DNA of 64,000 bases from Woeseiaceae bacterium (GCA_013042375.1 JABDQH010000094.1:1-64000), one strand, 5' to 3'; positions 1 through 9,992 are shown, numbered from the stretch's first letter. Notes: generated from the letters alone by a model not told the origin. Translations and numbers: made by a program.

Positions 1-464
1 GCATTACCTACCTGGCCGTTGGCCTGGCTGTAATCGCACTTTGCTCTGCCGTTCTCGTCTGGAGTGCGAGGGGTATCGTCGGCAACCTGGGGATAAGTGA
101 ACTGGTCGTGGGCGTAGTAGTACTTGCGCTGGGAACCTCACTGCCCGAACTTGTTGTAATTATCGTAGCCGCCAGGCGCGGGGAACATCAGCTGGCGCTG
201 GGCAATGTCATCGGCTCAAATCTGTTCAATACCCTGGCAGTGGTTGGTACCGCCGGCCTTATTGCGCCTGCCCTGGTGGATGCCGAGCTGGTAACCAGAG
301 ATCTGCCTGTGATGTTTGCCTTTACGGCCGTGCTTGTTGTCATGGCATACGGGTGGGGCCGTCGCTCTGGCGTCATCAACAAGTATGAGGGCGGTGCCCT
401 GTTGCTGGCCGCCGCAGGCTACATTGGCTTCCTCGTTTACTCGACGCCTGTCTTCGCGCAATAG
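1..464 (+). CDS. Calcium/sodium antiporter, C-terminal part (cut by window edge)
   Basis: This is the C-terminal half of an inner-membrane Na+/Ca2+ exchanger of the CaCA superfamily (YrbG-like), which moves Ca2+ against Na+. About 153 residues are visible, open from base 3, and the N-terminus lies outside the window. The second alpha repeat is clear: GTSLPEL followed about 35 residues later by GNVIGSNLFN, the conserved ion-binding motifs of the family. At least four hydrophobic segments follow one another and the protein ends shortly after the last one, as usual. The ion specificity cannot be told from this part. The family call is confident. Confidence 0.9.
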   Translation, partial: ITYLAVGLAVIALCSAVLVWSARGIVGNLGISELVVGVVVLALGTSLPELVVIIVAARRGEHQLALGNVIGSNLFNTLAVVGTAGLIAPALVDAELVTRDLPVMFAFTAVLVVMAYGWGRRSGVINKYEGGALLLAAAGYIGFLVYSTPVFAQ

Positions 465-620
465 CAGCCAAGCCGTGTGACCGCCTGGCGCGCACGAGGT
501 GCCAGTCGACCTGCTGCGGGCCTGGCCCACGGTGATCACCTGATGCAAAACGGATTAAACTTTTGTCCGTTGCCGGACATCAAAGCAAGGCATTAATAAC
601 AAGAACCCGAGGGGGTATTC

Positions 621-2840
621 GTGGTCCGCGGTCGCCTGTCCGTTGTAGGCTGGATATTGCTGCTGTCGTCGCCGACGGCTGGCCTCGCCAGTGTCGCCGA
701 CCTGCCTCGCACGCAGGACGGAATCAACATAGACGGGCTGCTCGATGACCTGGCGTGGCAGGATGCCGTGCAAATCGACCTCGACAAGGAGACCCGCCCG
801 GGCGAGAACATCCCGGCAAGGGTGACAACCGTGGCATACCTCGTCGAGGACGGCGAGTACCTGTACGTCGCGTTCGACGCCAGGGATCCCGACCCCACTG
901 CTATCCGCGCCTATCTTCGCGATCGTGACTCCGCATGGAATGACGATTTTGTCGGCATTGTGCTCGACAGTTACGGAGACGAACGTCGGGCATTCGAGTT
1001 TTTCGCGAACCCGCTCGGCGTCCAGATGGACCTGACCAACGACGACATCAATCAGAACGAGGATGCATCCTGGGATGCAATCTGGGATTCAGCCGGCCGC
1101 ATCAACGGATCGGGCTATATCGTCGAAATGCAGATTCCGCTGAACCAGATTCGTTTCCCGGAAGTCGACGGCAAGCAGACGTGGGGCATTGACCTGCTGC
1201 GCTTCTATCCGCGCGAGCATCGCTACCGATTCTCCAACAACGCGCAGGATCGCAACGTCAACTGCTACTTGTGCCAGCTGGAAAAACTCCAGGGACTGGC
1301 GGGCGTCGAACCGGGCCGGGATATCGAAATCGTACCGACGCTGACGGCAAGCCAGTCATCAACGACCGAGGATCCTGTCCTGGAGCCCCTGCGCTCCGGT
1401 GGCAGCGACGTGGACGCGGGTGTAAGCATTCGTTGGGGCGTGACGCAGGATACGACCGTGAACCTCGCAATCAACCCGGATTTTTCGCAGGTTGAGGCCG
1501 ATGTCGCACAGCTCGACGTCAACAACCAGTTTGCGTTGTTCTTCCCCGAGAAGAGACCGTTCTTCCTCGAGGGCGCCGACTATTTCAGCACCCCGATGAG
1601 GGCCGTATTTACGCGCACCGTGGCCGACCCGTCGGTCGGACTCAAGGCAACCGGCAAACGCGGTAACCATACCTATGGTTTTTTCGCCGCCGAGGACGAG
1701 ATCACGAACCTCATCTTCCCCGGCGCGTTCGGCTCGGACAGCGAATCCCTGGCCCAGCGGAACACGGCCGTGGTCGGCCGCTATTCGCTCGGCTTTGGCC
1801 AGTCGTCCTCTGTCGGTGCGCTGGTAACCGGACGCAAGGGCGACGGTTATCACAACTATGTCGGCGGGCTGGACGCGCGCTGGAAGATCAGCGACCAGCA
1901 CAACGTGCGCATGCAACTGCTGCGCTCCTCGACGGAATACCCCGAGGACGTTGCCAGCGAGTTCGAGCAGCCGCTCGGGAGCTTCGACGGCAGCGCGGCG
2001 CAGTTCAACTACAACTACAACTCCCGGGACTGGTTCGGCTTCCTGCGGTATAGCGATCGTGGCGCGGATTTTCGCGCGGACTCAGGGTTCATCCCCCAGG
2101 TCAACGTGCAACAGAAGGTCGCTGGTCTCGGGCGCACCTGGCACGGCGAGGAGGATGACTGGTATACGCAGATCCGGCTGAACGGTGACTGGGACATCGC
2201 TCACGATGACGACGGCCGTATGCTCGAAAGGGAAGTGGACGTCGATTTGAGCGTCAGCGGGCCAATGCAGTCGCATTTCCGGATCAGCGTGTCGACTCGT
2301 GACAGGTTATTCGACGACGTTCTCTACCACGAGAACGATGTCAGCCTGTTCGGTGAGTTCCAGCCTCGCGGAGGCCTGAAACTGGGCATGCGGGTAAGCG
2401 TGGGCGACCAGGTGGATTTCGACAACAGTCGGCTCGGCGATGAACTGCGCTTGCGTCCGTTCGTCATCTGGAACATCAATCGCCACCTGTTGGCGCGCTA
2501 CCAGGCCAATTTCCTCACGCTCGATACGAAGGATGGCGCCAGCATATTCGACGCCGCTGTTCATGATGTACGGCTGACCTGGCAATTCAGCGTGCGCAGC
2601 TTCTTGCGGCTCACTACCCAGTTCCAGGACATAAAACGAAACCCGGACGTTTACATCGATACGGTGGACGCGCGTTCGCGCGACGTCGGGCGCCAGCTCC
2701 TGTATTCGTACAAGCTGAACCCGCAAACAGTGTTCTTTGTCGGCTATTCCGACGCGCTCGTCGACGACGATCAGCTCGACCGGCTGACGACGACGGATCG
2801 GACGTGGTTCATGAAGATCGGCTACGCGTGGACGCCATGA
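621..2840 (+). CDS. Exported CBM9-like/DUF5916 domain protein
   Basis: A 739-residue exported protein. The GTG start is chosen because GAGGGGG lies 5 bases upstream and a signal peptide follows at once (hydrophobic to about residue 23). Residues about 30-200 look like a carbohydrate-binding family 9 fold of the type found before DUF5916 (INIDGLLDDLAWQDA, then LYVAFDARDPDP). The rest matches the DUF5916 pattern of many short amphipathic strands, with FSQVEADVAQLDVN and FFPEKRPFFLEGADYF typical of that family. The C-terminal part probably forms an outer-membrane barrel. Function is unknown; these proteins are often near exported proteases or TonB systems. It converges on the VWA gene with 12 bases between stop codons. 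Confidence 0.8.
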   Translation: MVRGRLSVVGWILLLSSPTAGLASVADLPRTQDGINIDGLLDDLAWQDAVQIDLDKETRPGENIPARVTTVAYLVEDGEYLYVAFDARDPDPTAIRAYLRDRDSAWNDDFVGIVLDSYGDERRAFEFFANPLGVQMDLTNDDINQNEDASWDAIWDSAGRINGSGYIVEMQIPLNQIRFPEVDGKQTWGIDLLRFYPREHRYRFSNNAQDRNVNCYLCQLEKLQGLAGVEPGRDIEIVPTLTASQSSTTEDPVLEPLRSGGSDVDAGVSIRWGVTQDTTVNLAINPDFSQVEADVAQLDVNNQFALFFPEKRPFFLEGADYFSTPMRAVFTRTVADPSVGLKATGKRGNHTYGFFAAEDEITNLIFPGAFGSDSESLAQRNTAVVGRYSLGFGQSSSVGALVTGRKGDGYHNYVGGLDARWKISDQHNVRMQLLRSSTEYPEDVASEFEQPLGSFDGSAAQFNYNYNSRDWFGFLRYSDRGADFRADSGFIPQVNVQQKVAGLGRTWHGEEDDWYTQIRLNGDWDIAHDDDGRMLEREVDVDLSVSGPMQSHFRISVSTRDRLFDDVLYHENDVSLFGEFQPRGGLKLGMRVSVGDQVDFDNSRLGDELRLRPFVIWNINRHLLARYQANFLTLDTKDGASIFDAAVHDVRLTWQFSVRSFLRLTTQFQDIKRNPDVYIDTVDARSRDVGRQLLYSYKLNPQTVFFVGYSDALVDDDQLDRLTTTDRTWFMKIGYAWTP

Positions 2841-2852
2841 AACCGGGCGGCC

Positions 2853-4280
2853 TCAGGGGCCCTGGTTGGCAAAATCGATCTCCACGGCCGTTTCCTCGCC
2901 CGGCATCACACTGGCATCAATTTCCCGCCGTTCACCGCTCAGTTCCCTGACCTTCAAGAGGTATTGCCCGGGAATTAGCTCGAAGCTGACCGGGTTGCGC
3001 GACTCGTCGGCATAGGCCCGTTTACCCACCACACTCGCGCCATTCTCGTCGTAGACCTGTACGACCGCATCGACCAGCGTACCGTCGCGCATTACGGCGA
3101 CGTTCAATGTGCCGCTGGCGTAGTCGTGGTGGACGTCGGTTCGCTCATTGCCTGTTACGACGACGTCTTCAATGCGGTGCAGCACATCGCCTTTGATCCT
3201 GACCAACTTCACCTCGATGTCGTAGGTGCCGGCCGGTACCGTCAGCACACGGGGATTACTCGATGCGGCGACGTACGTTCGACCGGCAGCGACCTGATCG
3301 GAAGAATCGTTGACCAGCACCCGCACCGTGGCATCACTCAGTTCGCCGTTGCGCGTCACGAGGACGGCAACCTCGCCGGAACTGAAGTCAAATGAGCGCT
3401 CGACGCTGCCGCCCTCGACGATGTCGAACTCGAACTCGAGTGTCGACGCCCCGCTGATTCCGGCTGCCGCCACCTTGGCGCGGTAGCTCCCGTCCTCGAG
3501 CGGGATGCGTCTTGGATTCGTCTCGTCCGAGACATACGTGCGTCCGCCCGCGACCCACTCACCCGTGCCGGCATCGAGAACCTGCACGGCGGCATCCTGC
3601 AGCGCCCCGTTAGACGTCGTCGTCACGATGAGTCTACCCGCTGGAGTCTGCGGCTTTTCGTATGCACTGACGAGCGCCTCCGACAGCTGTTCCGCGTTCT
3701 CGACACTCAGGAACAGGCCACCGCCTTCCTGCGCCGCGCATTCGAGTTGCGTCGTATCCTCGCCCGCCACATCAAAACCGACCACATGGAGGACAAACGG
3801 CAGTCCGCTCTGCCTGGCAGTCCTTACGGCATCACAAGGATCTCGCGAACAGGTCTCGAGGCCGTCACTGATCAGGATCACCGATGTCGGCTGCTGCCCG
3901 TCAATTATTCCGAACGCGGTTTCCAGCGACGCCGTTATCGGTGTTTTGCCTTTCGGCATGATGCCGTTGATCGTCGCTTTCAGTGCCTCCTTGCGCAGCG
4001 CGTCGACGTCCTGCACGACCTCGATGTCCTCGCAATCGCCTTCGCGCCGATGCCCGTAGGCGACCAGGCCGGCCCTGCTGTCTTCCGGCAAGCCGTCGAC
4101 GAGTCCACCGACGGCACGCCGTGCGATAACGATCTTGTTCTCGCCATCGATCTGGCCCCACATCGAATTCGAGGCATCGAGAATCAGGATCAGGTCGTTG
4201 GGCTGTTCTTCGGCGACCGCCGAATCAGGCTGAACGAGAATGAGGCTGGTGGCAGCAACAAGCAGAATAACCAGGCGCAT
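2853..4280 (-). CDS. Exported VWA-domain protein with three C-terminal repeats
   Basis: A 475-residue protein with a signal peptide (residues 1-23, ending AVA). A von Willebrand A domain occupies about 28-210 with a complete metal-ion site: DASNS at 35-39, a threonine in KGKTPIT and an aspartate in ISDGLETC. Three copies of a domain of about 85 residues follow, each with the pattern G-x-L/V-x-V-x4-NG/DG-x-L-x-DA-x-V-x-V and then GRTY or KRAY, NP and a GxY ending. They resemble carboxypeptidase-regulatory or PEGA-like beta domains. It is probably periplasmic or surface bound, with a protein-binding role that I cannot specify. The next gene in the same direction is the GlyGly-CTERM protease, 50 bases upstream. 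Confidence 0.8.
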   Translation of the reverse strand: MRLVILLVAATSLILVQPDSAVAEEQPNDLILILDASNSMWGQIDGENKIVIARRAVGGLVDGLPEDSRAGLVAYGHRREGDCEDIEVVQDVDALRKEALKATINGIMPKGKTPITASLETAFGIIDGQQPTSVILISDGLETCSRDPCDAVRTARQSGLPFVLHVVGFDVAGEDTTQLECAAQEGGGLFLSVENAEQLSEALVSAYEKPQTPAGRLIVTTTSNGALQDAAVQVLDAGTGEWVAGGRTYVSDETNPRRIPLEDGSYRAKVAAAGISGASTLEFEFDIVEGGSVERSFDFSSGEVAVLVTRNGELSDATVRVLVNDSSDQVAAGRTYVAASSNPRVLTVPAGTYDIEVKLVRIKGDVLHRIEDVVVTGNERTDVHHDYASGTLNVAVMRDGTLVDAVVQVYDENGASVVGKRAYADESRNPVSFELIPGQYLLKVRELSGERREIDASVMPGEETAVEIDFANQGP

Positions 4281-4330
4281 ATGACCTCCCGCAAACTACC
4301 TTCGGGAGTATACAGTGCCGCCAGTATGTG

Positions 4331-6277
4331 TCAGCGAGTGATGCGCCGTCGTGTGTGCCCGACGCCGATCGTGCTCAACAACATGAGCAGGGTCAGGAGT
4401 CCCATGGAACCGCCGCCGCCCTCGTCGTTGTCGTTCGAAACCGCCGGCGCATTGACACTGACCTGTCCCGCATCCGCGTTGTTCGACGTATCGCGATCCG
4501 TTTCGGCAGCATTCACCGCGATCGAGTAGGACTGCGTCCCGACCGTCGTGCCGGTCACCTGGATACTGATCGTCGCGGAGGCGTTCGCCGCCAGGCTGGA
4601 CGCGCTGCACTCGAGACTGCCGCCCGAAGCCGAGCAGGTTCCTGCGCTCCAGCTGCCGCCTGTAAATTGCAGGTCACCGTCGGGCGTGATCGAGACCGTC
4701 ACGTCGCTGGCAGCGATCGGGGCACGATTTTCGATCGTTGGCCGCAGCGTGGCCACACGGTCCACTTCCACCTGCCCGCTCGCGGGCGCGCTCACCGCGA
4801 GGTCGACTGCCGGGTCGACCCTGAGCGACACCGAGACATCGTCGTTGCCGGCGTTGTCGTCGACGGTCGCCGAACTCCGTGCCGTGATGCTGCCCGTTCC
4901 GACGCTGCTCGCCGTAACGCTCAGCGTTACCGTCGCGCCCGAGCCGGCCGCAAGCGTACCGATCGTGCAGCGCACCGTTCCGGCACCGCTCGTACAGCTA
5001 CCGACGCTCGACGTGATGCGATCGAGGTCGAACCTCGCCGGGATCGTAAGATCGAGCGCAACACCGGCAGCCTCCGCCGTTCCCGCGCTGCTGACGTCGA
5101 AACTGACTGCGGCGCTATCGCCGAGCAGTATCGGCCCTGGCGATGTGCCCGCCCCGACCGCGACGTCGCTGGTCGGCATGGCCACGATGCAGGATGCTCG
5201 TGCTACGTCATCCTGCATCTGGTCGATGCTGCAGCCCGAAAAGGTATCGCTGCCCGTGATGCTCGGCGCCATGAGGAACGTCTGTGGCGTCGACGAACAG
5301 GAACCGGACGTGCCATCGTGCGGCGCGCCGAAATTGTGGCCCAGTTCGTGTGCTGCGATCAGGCTGTCGACGGTGGCGCTGTGCGTAGCCTGCGTGAGGC
5401 CCGTGCCGAATCGCCGGCTGCACAACGCTCCCGTGTAGGCGATGCCAACCGTGCCGCCATCCAGCCTGCGACCCGTAAACAGGTGCGTCAGCCCGTTCGC
5501 ACTCTGCGCGGGCGTGTCGCGGCGGTAGTCGGTCAGCTCGTCGAGCAGCAGTCCCGCATCCGTTTCGTTGGTGAACGGATCGTTGTTCGAAGGATACGTA
5601 TCAATACGGTTGGCGTTGATCTGCACGCCGAGCTGCGCACTGAAGATACCGTCGATGTTGTTCATGCGAGTGATGAGCGCGGCCTGCGCCGACGCGCCCT
5701 TGTCGTCGGTGAACTCGAAATCGCCGATGACGGCCACATCGAGCTGCGACGTGGCGCCGGCGGCCCGCATGGTCGTACCCGAGATGTCTTCCTGCACCAG
5801 CGCCAGGAGCTGCGCGGCGTTGGTAACCGGGGCCGCACTGCCACAGCGGATGGCGCCGGGGTCCATGGCGATGTCGGCGAGGCGAAAAATTGCGGGCTGC
5901 GCGCCGGCCCCGGGCACTTCGTCGATGGGTTCAATGGCAAACAGCTCGCTGCCGTCAAAAACGAGACCGCGCGGCACGCCGTCCGAAACGACGATTCGCA
6001 CCCAGGATTCTGTATTGCCGGAGAGCTCACCACGATAGACCTTGATGCCATCGCCCAGGCTGTGTCGCTCGAGCGCGCCGAGGAGTGCATGGTTCGGCTG
6101 CAATTCGATGTCGAAGTTGCGGCTGAATGCGTTGAAGCTCATGCGCGCGTCCGCCGAAACTCGCAGTTCGGCGAGCGGCTCAGAATAGTGAATCCGCACG
6201 GGTTCAGCTGACGCCAGCAACGGGAACGCTGCAGCAATCAGGAGCCATAGGATGCCACGACGTCTGGGCATGATCAT
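4331..6277 (-). CDS. Secreted zinc metalloprotease, reprolysin-like, with GlyGly-CTERM anchor
   Basis: About 648 residues. The start at 6277 is chosen because a good signal peptide follows (MIMPRRRG, hydrophobic stretch, ASA); a longer reading from 6340 adds 21 non-signal-like residues. The catalytic motif HELGHNFGAPHD near residue 309 is the HExxHxxGxxH zinc site of metzincins, as in adamalysin/reprolysin relatives. Two or three repeats of an immunoglobulin-like domain of the DUF11 kind follow (about residues 370-610). The extreme C-terminus is GGGGS, a hydrophobic segment and an RRR cluster, that is, a GlyGly-CTERM sorting signal. In other bacteria this is processed by rhombosortase after type II secretion. 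Neither partner is seen in this window. Confidence 0.87.
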   Translation of the reverse strand: MIMPRRRGILWLLIAAAFPLLASAEPVRIHYSEPLAELRVSADARMSFNAFSRNFDIELQPNHALLGALERHSLGDGIKVYRGELSGNTESWVRIVVSDGVPRGLVFDGSELFAIEPIDEVPGAGAQPAIFRLADIAMDPGAIRCGSAAPVTNAAQLLALVQEDISGTTMRAAGATSQLDVAVIGDFEFTDDKGASAQAALITRMNNIDGIFSAQLGVQINANRIDTYPSNNDPFTNETDAGLLLDELTDYRRDTPAQSANGLTHLFTGRRLDGGTVGIAYTGALCSRRFGTGLTQATHSATVDSLIAAHELGHNFGAPHDGTSGSCSSTPQTFLMAPSITGSDTFSGCSIDQMQDDVARASCIVAMPTSDVAVGAGTSPGPILLGDSAAVSFDVSSAGTAEAAGVALDLTIPARFDLDRITSSVGSCTSGAGTVRCTIGTLAAGSGATVTLSVTASSVGTGSITARSSATVDDNAGNDDVSVSLRVDPAVDLAVSAPASGQVEVDRVATLRPTIENRAPIAASDVTVSITPDGDLQFTGGSWSAGTCSASGGSLECSASSLAANASATISIQVTGTTVGTQSYSIAVNAAETDRDTSNNADAGQVSVNAPAVSNDNDEGGGGSMGLLTLLMLLSTIGVGHTRRRITR

Positions 6278-6403
6278 GAGCGTATCCGTTGTGTCTTTTG
6301 CCGGTGGTCCAGCTAAGCAAAGACAGGGTCGGGATCGCAAGCGAAAAGACGTCTGCTAATAGCGACAGTTACAAAGAAATACACGCAAAGTGTGCGGTAG
6401 TTC

Positions 6404-6805
6404 TCAATTCGGCGATTTTTCGTCGCTGCGCCGCAAGACGCATGCCGGCAAGTCACCGCCCGCGGTCACGGCCGCATGTTGCTCACGAGTCAGCAGGTAG
6501 CGGCTGCCACCGCGCTCTAGCAGGAAGTAATCGTCGAGTCGATCGCCGGCGGCGGTGGTGAGTTCGACAGTCGATCCCCGCAGCACGACGGTGCCCGTCA
6601 ACGGATAGCCGGGGAACGGGTCGATGAGGTTGCCGTCGGCATCAATGCGCCGCTCGTCGGTGAACTTGTGCCACTCGAACGTACCGCCGGCGAAGACGAA
6701 GCGATCGCCCTCCATCGCCATGCAGTCCGGCTCGAAAACGCCACTGAACTCGGCGCAGGCCGCGCACAGGATGGCGACGAGCAGGATCGCGGTTCGCTGC
6801 ATCAT
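6404..6805 (-). CDS. Small putative lipoprotein, function unknown
   Basis: A 133-residue protein with a lipoprotein signal: MMQRTAILLVAILCAAC, so the lipidated residue would be Cys17. The mature part is small and beta-rich (FVFAGGTFEWHKF, TGTVVLRGSTVELTT), like a one-domain periplasmic lipoprotein. I recognise no family. It lies 17 bases downstream of the DUF302 gene on the same strand and may be cotranscribed with it. Confidence 0.6.
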   Translation of the reverse strand: MMQRTAILLVAILCAACAEFSGVFEPDCMAMEGDRFVFAGGTFEWHKFTDERRIDADGNLIDPFPGYPLTGTVVLRGSTVELTTAAGDRLDDYFLLERGGSRYLLTREQHAAVTAGGDLPACVLRRSDEKSPN

Positions 6806-6822
6806 GATGAGATTGCCGGTGA

Positions 6823-7209
6823 CTACAGCGTCTCGCAGACGCGTTCCAGCTTTTGCTTGACCTCGGTGGCCAGCGGCGTAACGCCCGGATGCTCGACCAG
6901 CGACAGAACGCTGGAGGGATCCATGAAGTCAACATGGACCTTGCCCTGTTTGTCTTCGCGCACCAGGACGTTACAGGGAAGGAGCAGGCCGATGTCCTCG
7001 ACGGCCGAGATTGCCCGGAACGCGAGCGCCGGGTTGCAGGCGCCCAGTATCCGGTAGCGCGGCATGTCCTCGTCGAGTTTTTCCTTCATCTTGGCGGCCA
7101 CGTCAATATCCGAGAGCACGCCGAAGCCCTCGTCCTGAAGCACGGCCGTCACCCTGGTAATTGCATCGTCGAACGAAAGGTCGACTTCTTTTCCGAATCC
7201 GAAACTCAT
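6823..7209 (-). CDS. DUF302 domain protein
   Basis: A 128-residue protein that is almost entirely one DUF302 domain: FDDAITRVTAVLQDEGFGVLSDIDV at the start, then ILGACNPALAFRAI and GLLLPCNVLVRED, the family's best-conserved stretches. It has no signal peptide, so it should be cytoplasmic. DUF302 proteins often occur near sulfur-metabolism and redox genes and their biochemical role is not established. Two cysteines (in GACNP and LPCN) are typical of the family. It starts 10 bases after the P-type ATPase stop, on the same strand, suggesting one transcript. Confidence 0.85.
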   Translation of the reverse strand: MSFGFGKEVDLSFDDAITRVTAVLQDEGFGVLSDIDVAAKMKEKLDEDMPRYRILGACNPALAFRAISAVEDIGLLLPCNVLVREDKQGKVHVDFMDPSSVLSLVEHPGVTPLATEVKQKLERVCETL

Positions 7210-7219
7210 GTTCCTTATT

Positions 7220-9841
7220 CTACCGGTTCTGGCGCCGTGAGCGCACCCACTTCTCCGCCTCGACGGCGACGAAGACCAGCGAACCTATCGCAAAACAGGC
7301 GCCGAGCTGCGCTGCCGACAGGGGAACCGTCCTGAACACCGCGGCGAATACCGGCACGTAGATGACGGCGAGCTGTGCAGCAACCGTGAGCGCCAGGGCA
7401 AGCAGCATGGCCGGGTTGCTGGCAAACCCGATGCTGAAGATCGAGTCGTGCTCCGACCGGATCGCCAGGCAGTGAAACAGCTGCGACACTACGAGCACGG
7501 TGAACACCATCGTCTGCCACTCTTCATAACCGCGCTGCCAGTTCCATGCCTGCGTCGCCAGCGTCAGGCCACCGATCAGGAGGCCGACGAAGAAGATGTG
7601 TGCCACCATCTCCCGCGAGAAGATGCTCTCCTCGGGCGGCCGCGGCTTGCGCTGCATGACGTTCCGTTCCGCGGGCTCGGCAGAGAGCGCGAGGCCGGGC
7701 AGGCCGTCAGTCACCAGGTTGATCCAGAGTATGTGCAGCGGCAGCAATGGAAGCGGTAAGCCGAGCAGCGGCGCGAGTACGAGGACCCAGATCTCGCCCG
7801 AATTACTGGTCATCGTGTAGCGGATAAACTTGCGAATATCGTCGTAGATCCTGCGCCCTTCGCCGACAGCCGCGACGATGGTCTCGAAGCTGTCATCGAG
7901 TAGCACGACTTCCGCCGCTTCCCGCGCGACCTCGGTGCCGCGCTGACCCATGGCAATACCGATCGTTGCTGCCTTGAGCGCCGGCGCGTCGTTCACGCCG
8001 TCGCCCGTCATTGCGACGAAGTGACCCTTCGCCTGGAGAGCCTTGACGATCCTTATCTTCTGCTCGGGATCGACCCGGGCATAGACGCGAATGCCCTCCA
8101 CCCGGTCCTCGAGCTCTCCTTCCGACAGCGCCGCGAGCTCCTGCCCGGTCAGGGACTGCGAGGCGTCGTTGGGAATACCGAGTTCGCCGGCAATGGCAGC
8201 CGCCGTGACGGGATGGTCGCCCGTTATCATGACCGGCACGATCCCCGCGCTGCGGCATTGGCGAATGGCGTCGACGACGCCGGGTCTCGCTGGGTCGATG
8301 AGCCCGACGAGACCCAGGAATGTCCAGCTACTCTCGAGCTCGGCTTTTGTCTCGTCTTCGTCCGAAAAATCCTGGCTGCAAGCGAGACCGAGAACCCGGT
8401 AGCCTCGCGATGCAAGCGCGTCGGCGTCCCGGAGCACCGCTTCTTCGTCCATCACTTGGCGGCCAAGTTCGGTCAGCCGATCGACGCAGCCCTCGACGAT
8501 TCGCTCGGGTGCGCCTTTGACCAGCGCCAGCAGGCCCTCCGCCGATCTGTGCAGCGTGACCATGTAGCGTCGCTCGGCATCGAACGGCAGTTCGGCGACG
8601 CGCGGCATCGCCCGCGCGAGTTCGGCCTTGTCGAAACCGGCCGCATTGGCAGCCTCGACCAGCGCGACCTCGGTCGGATCACCTTGCAACGTTTCGGCAT
8701 CGACATCGTTGCACAGTGCGAGCACTTTGCCGATGCGCTGGCGGATCGCGTCGGGCAGCTCTGCGCCCGGTTCCTCGTACTCCGCACCCGACGCATGCGT
8801 CACGGCGAGCGTCATGCGATTCTCGGTCAGCGTGCCCGTCTTGTCCGCGCAGATATAGGTGACCGAACCCAGCGATTCCACCGCGGGCAGTCGACGAACA
8901 AGTGCGTGCCGGTCACCCAGGCGCCGGGCGCCCAGACCGAGTGCGAGGGTGACGACCGCCGGCAGCGCCTCGGGCACCGCGGCGACGGCGAGGCTCAGCG
9001 CCGTCAGGAACATGAGCAGTAGCGGCTGTCCCTGGAGCAGCCCGGTCGCAAACACGATGGCGCAGATACCGAGCACCGCGAGTGCGACGCGACGACTGAA
9101 ACGCGCGAGGCGTTGCTGCAGCGGTGTCCTGACCTGTCGCGCGGCGCGCAGCAGGTCGGCAATACGGCCGATCTCGGTGGCGCGCCCGGTCGCGACTACG
9201 ACGCCCGTGCCGCGCCCACGCGTGACGAGCGTGCTCTTGTACGCCATGTTCAGGCGTTCGGCGACCGCCACGTCGGCAGCATCGACGACGGTTTCGCTTT
9301 TCGCGACCGGTACGGACTCGCCGGTCAGGGCCGACTCGTCGATGCCGAGATCGGTGGACTCGATCACGCGCAGGTCTGCAGGGACGACGTCGCCCGCTTC
9401 GATCAGGACGACGTCTCCCGGGACGACGTCGCGCGCCGGTATTCGTCGATGCCTGCCGTCACGCATCACGACGGCAATCGGTGCGGCCAGGCGCCTCAGC
9501 GCTGCGATCGCGCGCTGTGCCCGATACTCCTGGATAACGCCGATCGTCGCATTCAGAACGACGATGACCAGAATCGCGATCGTGTCGACGATGTCGCCGA
9601 TCAGTCCGGAGATGACCGCGGCGGCCAGCAGCAGCACGATCATGACGTCGGCAAACTGGTGCGCGAGTAGCTCGAGCGGGCTCGCGGCCTTCTCCGCCTC
9701 GATCTCGTTGGGCCCGACTTGCGCGAGTTCGGCGGACGCGTCGCGCCCGCTCAGGCCCTGATCCGCGGACACACCGGCCCACTCCAGGACTGCGGCTGCG
9801 TCCCGGCAGTGCCACGGCTCGACAGGATGGACGGTACCCAT
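7220..9841 (-). CDS. P-type cation-transporting ATPase, type II (calcium-pump-like)
   Basis: An inner-membrane ATP-driven cation pump of about 873 residues. In order: an N-terminal cation-ATPase domain, the actuator motif LTGESVP near 172, the membrane motif VPEALPAVVT near 289-298 (the PEGLP region of calcium pumps), the phosphorylation site DKTGTLT with Asp333, TGDGVNDAPALK in the hinge, and a C-terminal block of four to six membrane helices. This is the layout of the PacL/SERCA-like group, so Ca2+ is likely but Mn2+ or Na+ cannot be excluded. Start 9841 is preferred: reading from 10033 would add 64 arginine-rich residues and overlap the divergent oxidoreductase gene. Confidence 0.9.
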   Translation of the reverse strand: MGTVHPVEPWHCRDAAAVLEWAGVSADQGLSGRDASAELAQVGPNEIEAEKAASPLELLAHQFADVMIVLLLAAAVISGLIGDIVDTIAILVIVVLNATIGVIQEYRAQRAIAALRRLAAPIAVVMRDGRHRRIPARDVVPGDVVLIEAGDVVPADLRVIESTDLGIDESALTGESVPVAKSETVVDAADVAVAERLNMAYKSTLVTRGRGTGVVVATGRATEIGRIADLLRAARQVRTPLQQRLARFSRRVALAVLGICAIVFATGLLQGQPLLLMFLTALSLAVAAVPEALPAVVTLALGLGARRLGDRHALVRRLPAVESLGSVTYICADKTGTLTENRMTLAVTHASGAEYEEPGAELPDAIRQRIGKVLALCNDVDAETLQGDPTEVALVEAANAAGFDKAELARAMPRVAELPFDAERRYMVTLHRSAEGLLALVKGAPERIVEGCVDRLTELGRQVMDEEAVLRDADALASRGYRVLGLACSQDFSDEDETKAELESSWTFLGLVGLIDPARPGVVDAIRQCRSAGIVPVMITGDHPVTAAAIAGELGIPNDASQSLTGQELAALSEGELEDRVEGIRVYARVDPEQKIRIVKALQAKGHFVAMTGDGVNDAPALKAATIGIAMGQRGTEVAREAAEVVLLDDSFETIVAAVGEGRRIYDDIRKFIRYTMTSNSGEIWVLVLAPLLGLPLPLLPLHILWINLVTDGLPGLALSAEPAERNVMQRKPRPPEESIFSREMVAHIFFVGLLIGGLTLATQAWNWQRGYEEWQTMVFTVLVVSQLFHCLAIRSEHDSIFSIGFASNPAMLLALALTVAAQLAVIYVPVFAAVFRTVPLSAAQLGACFAIGSLVFVAVEAEKWVRSRRQNR

Positions 9842-9992
9842 GGGCTCGTCGTCGATCACTCCGCATCCGGGCTGATGCCCTGTCCGATACTGCGTCGATT
9901 TGTGCGCTGGCGCTATCGGGAGTATCCGAGAGCGCGGCGCGGACCGTGTTCGCCTCGTGTAGTAGTATCCGACGAGGCTTTGAGGTTGCCCC

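Noticed and set aside
2843..2868. Imperfect hairpin between the DUF5916 and VWA genes
   Set aside because: It has mismatches and no T run on either side, so a bidirectional terminator could not be supported.
4328..6211. A 627-residue plus-strand open frame opposite the metalloprotease
   Set aside because: Very rich in Arg and Ala with no family features; it is the mirror of the protease gene in GC-rich DNA.
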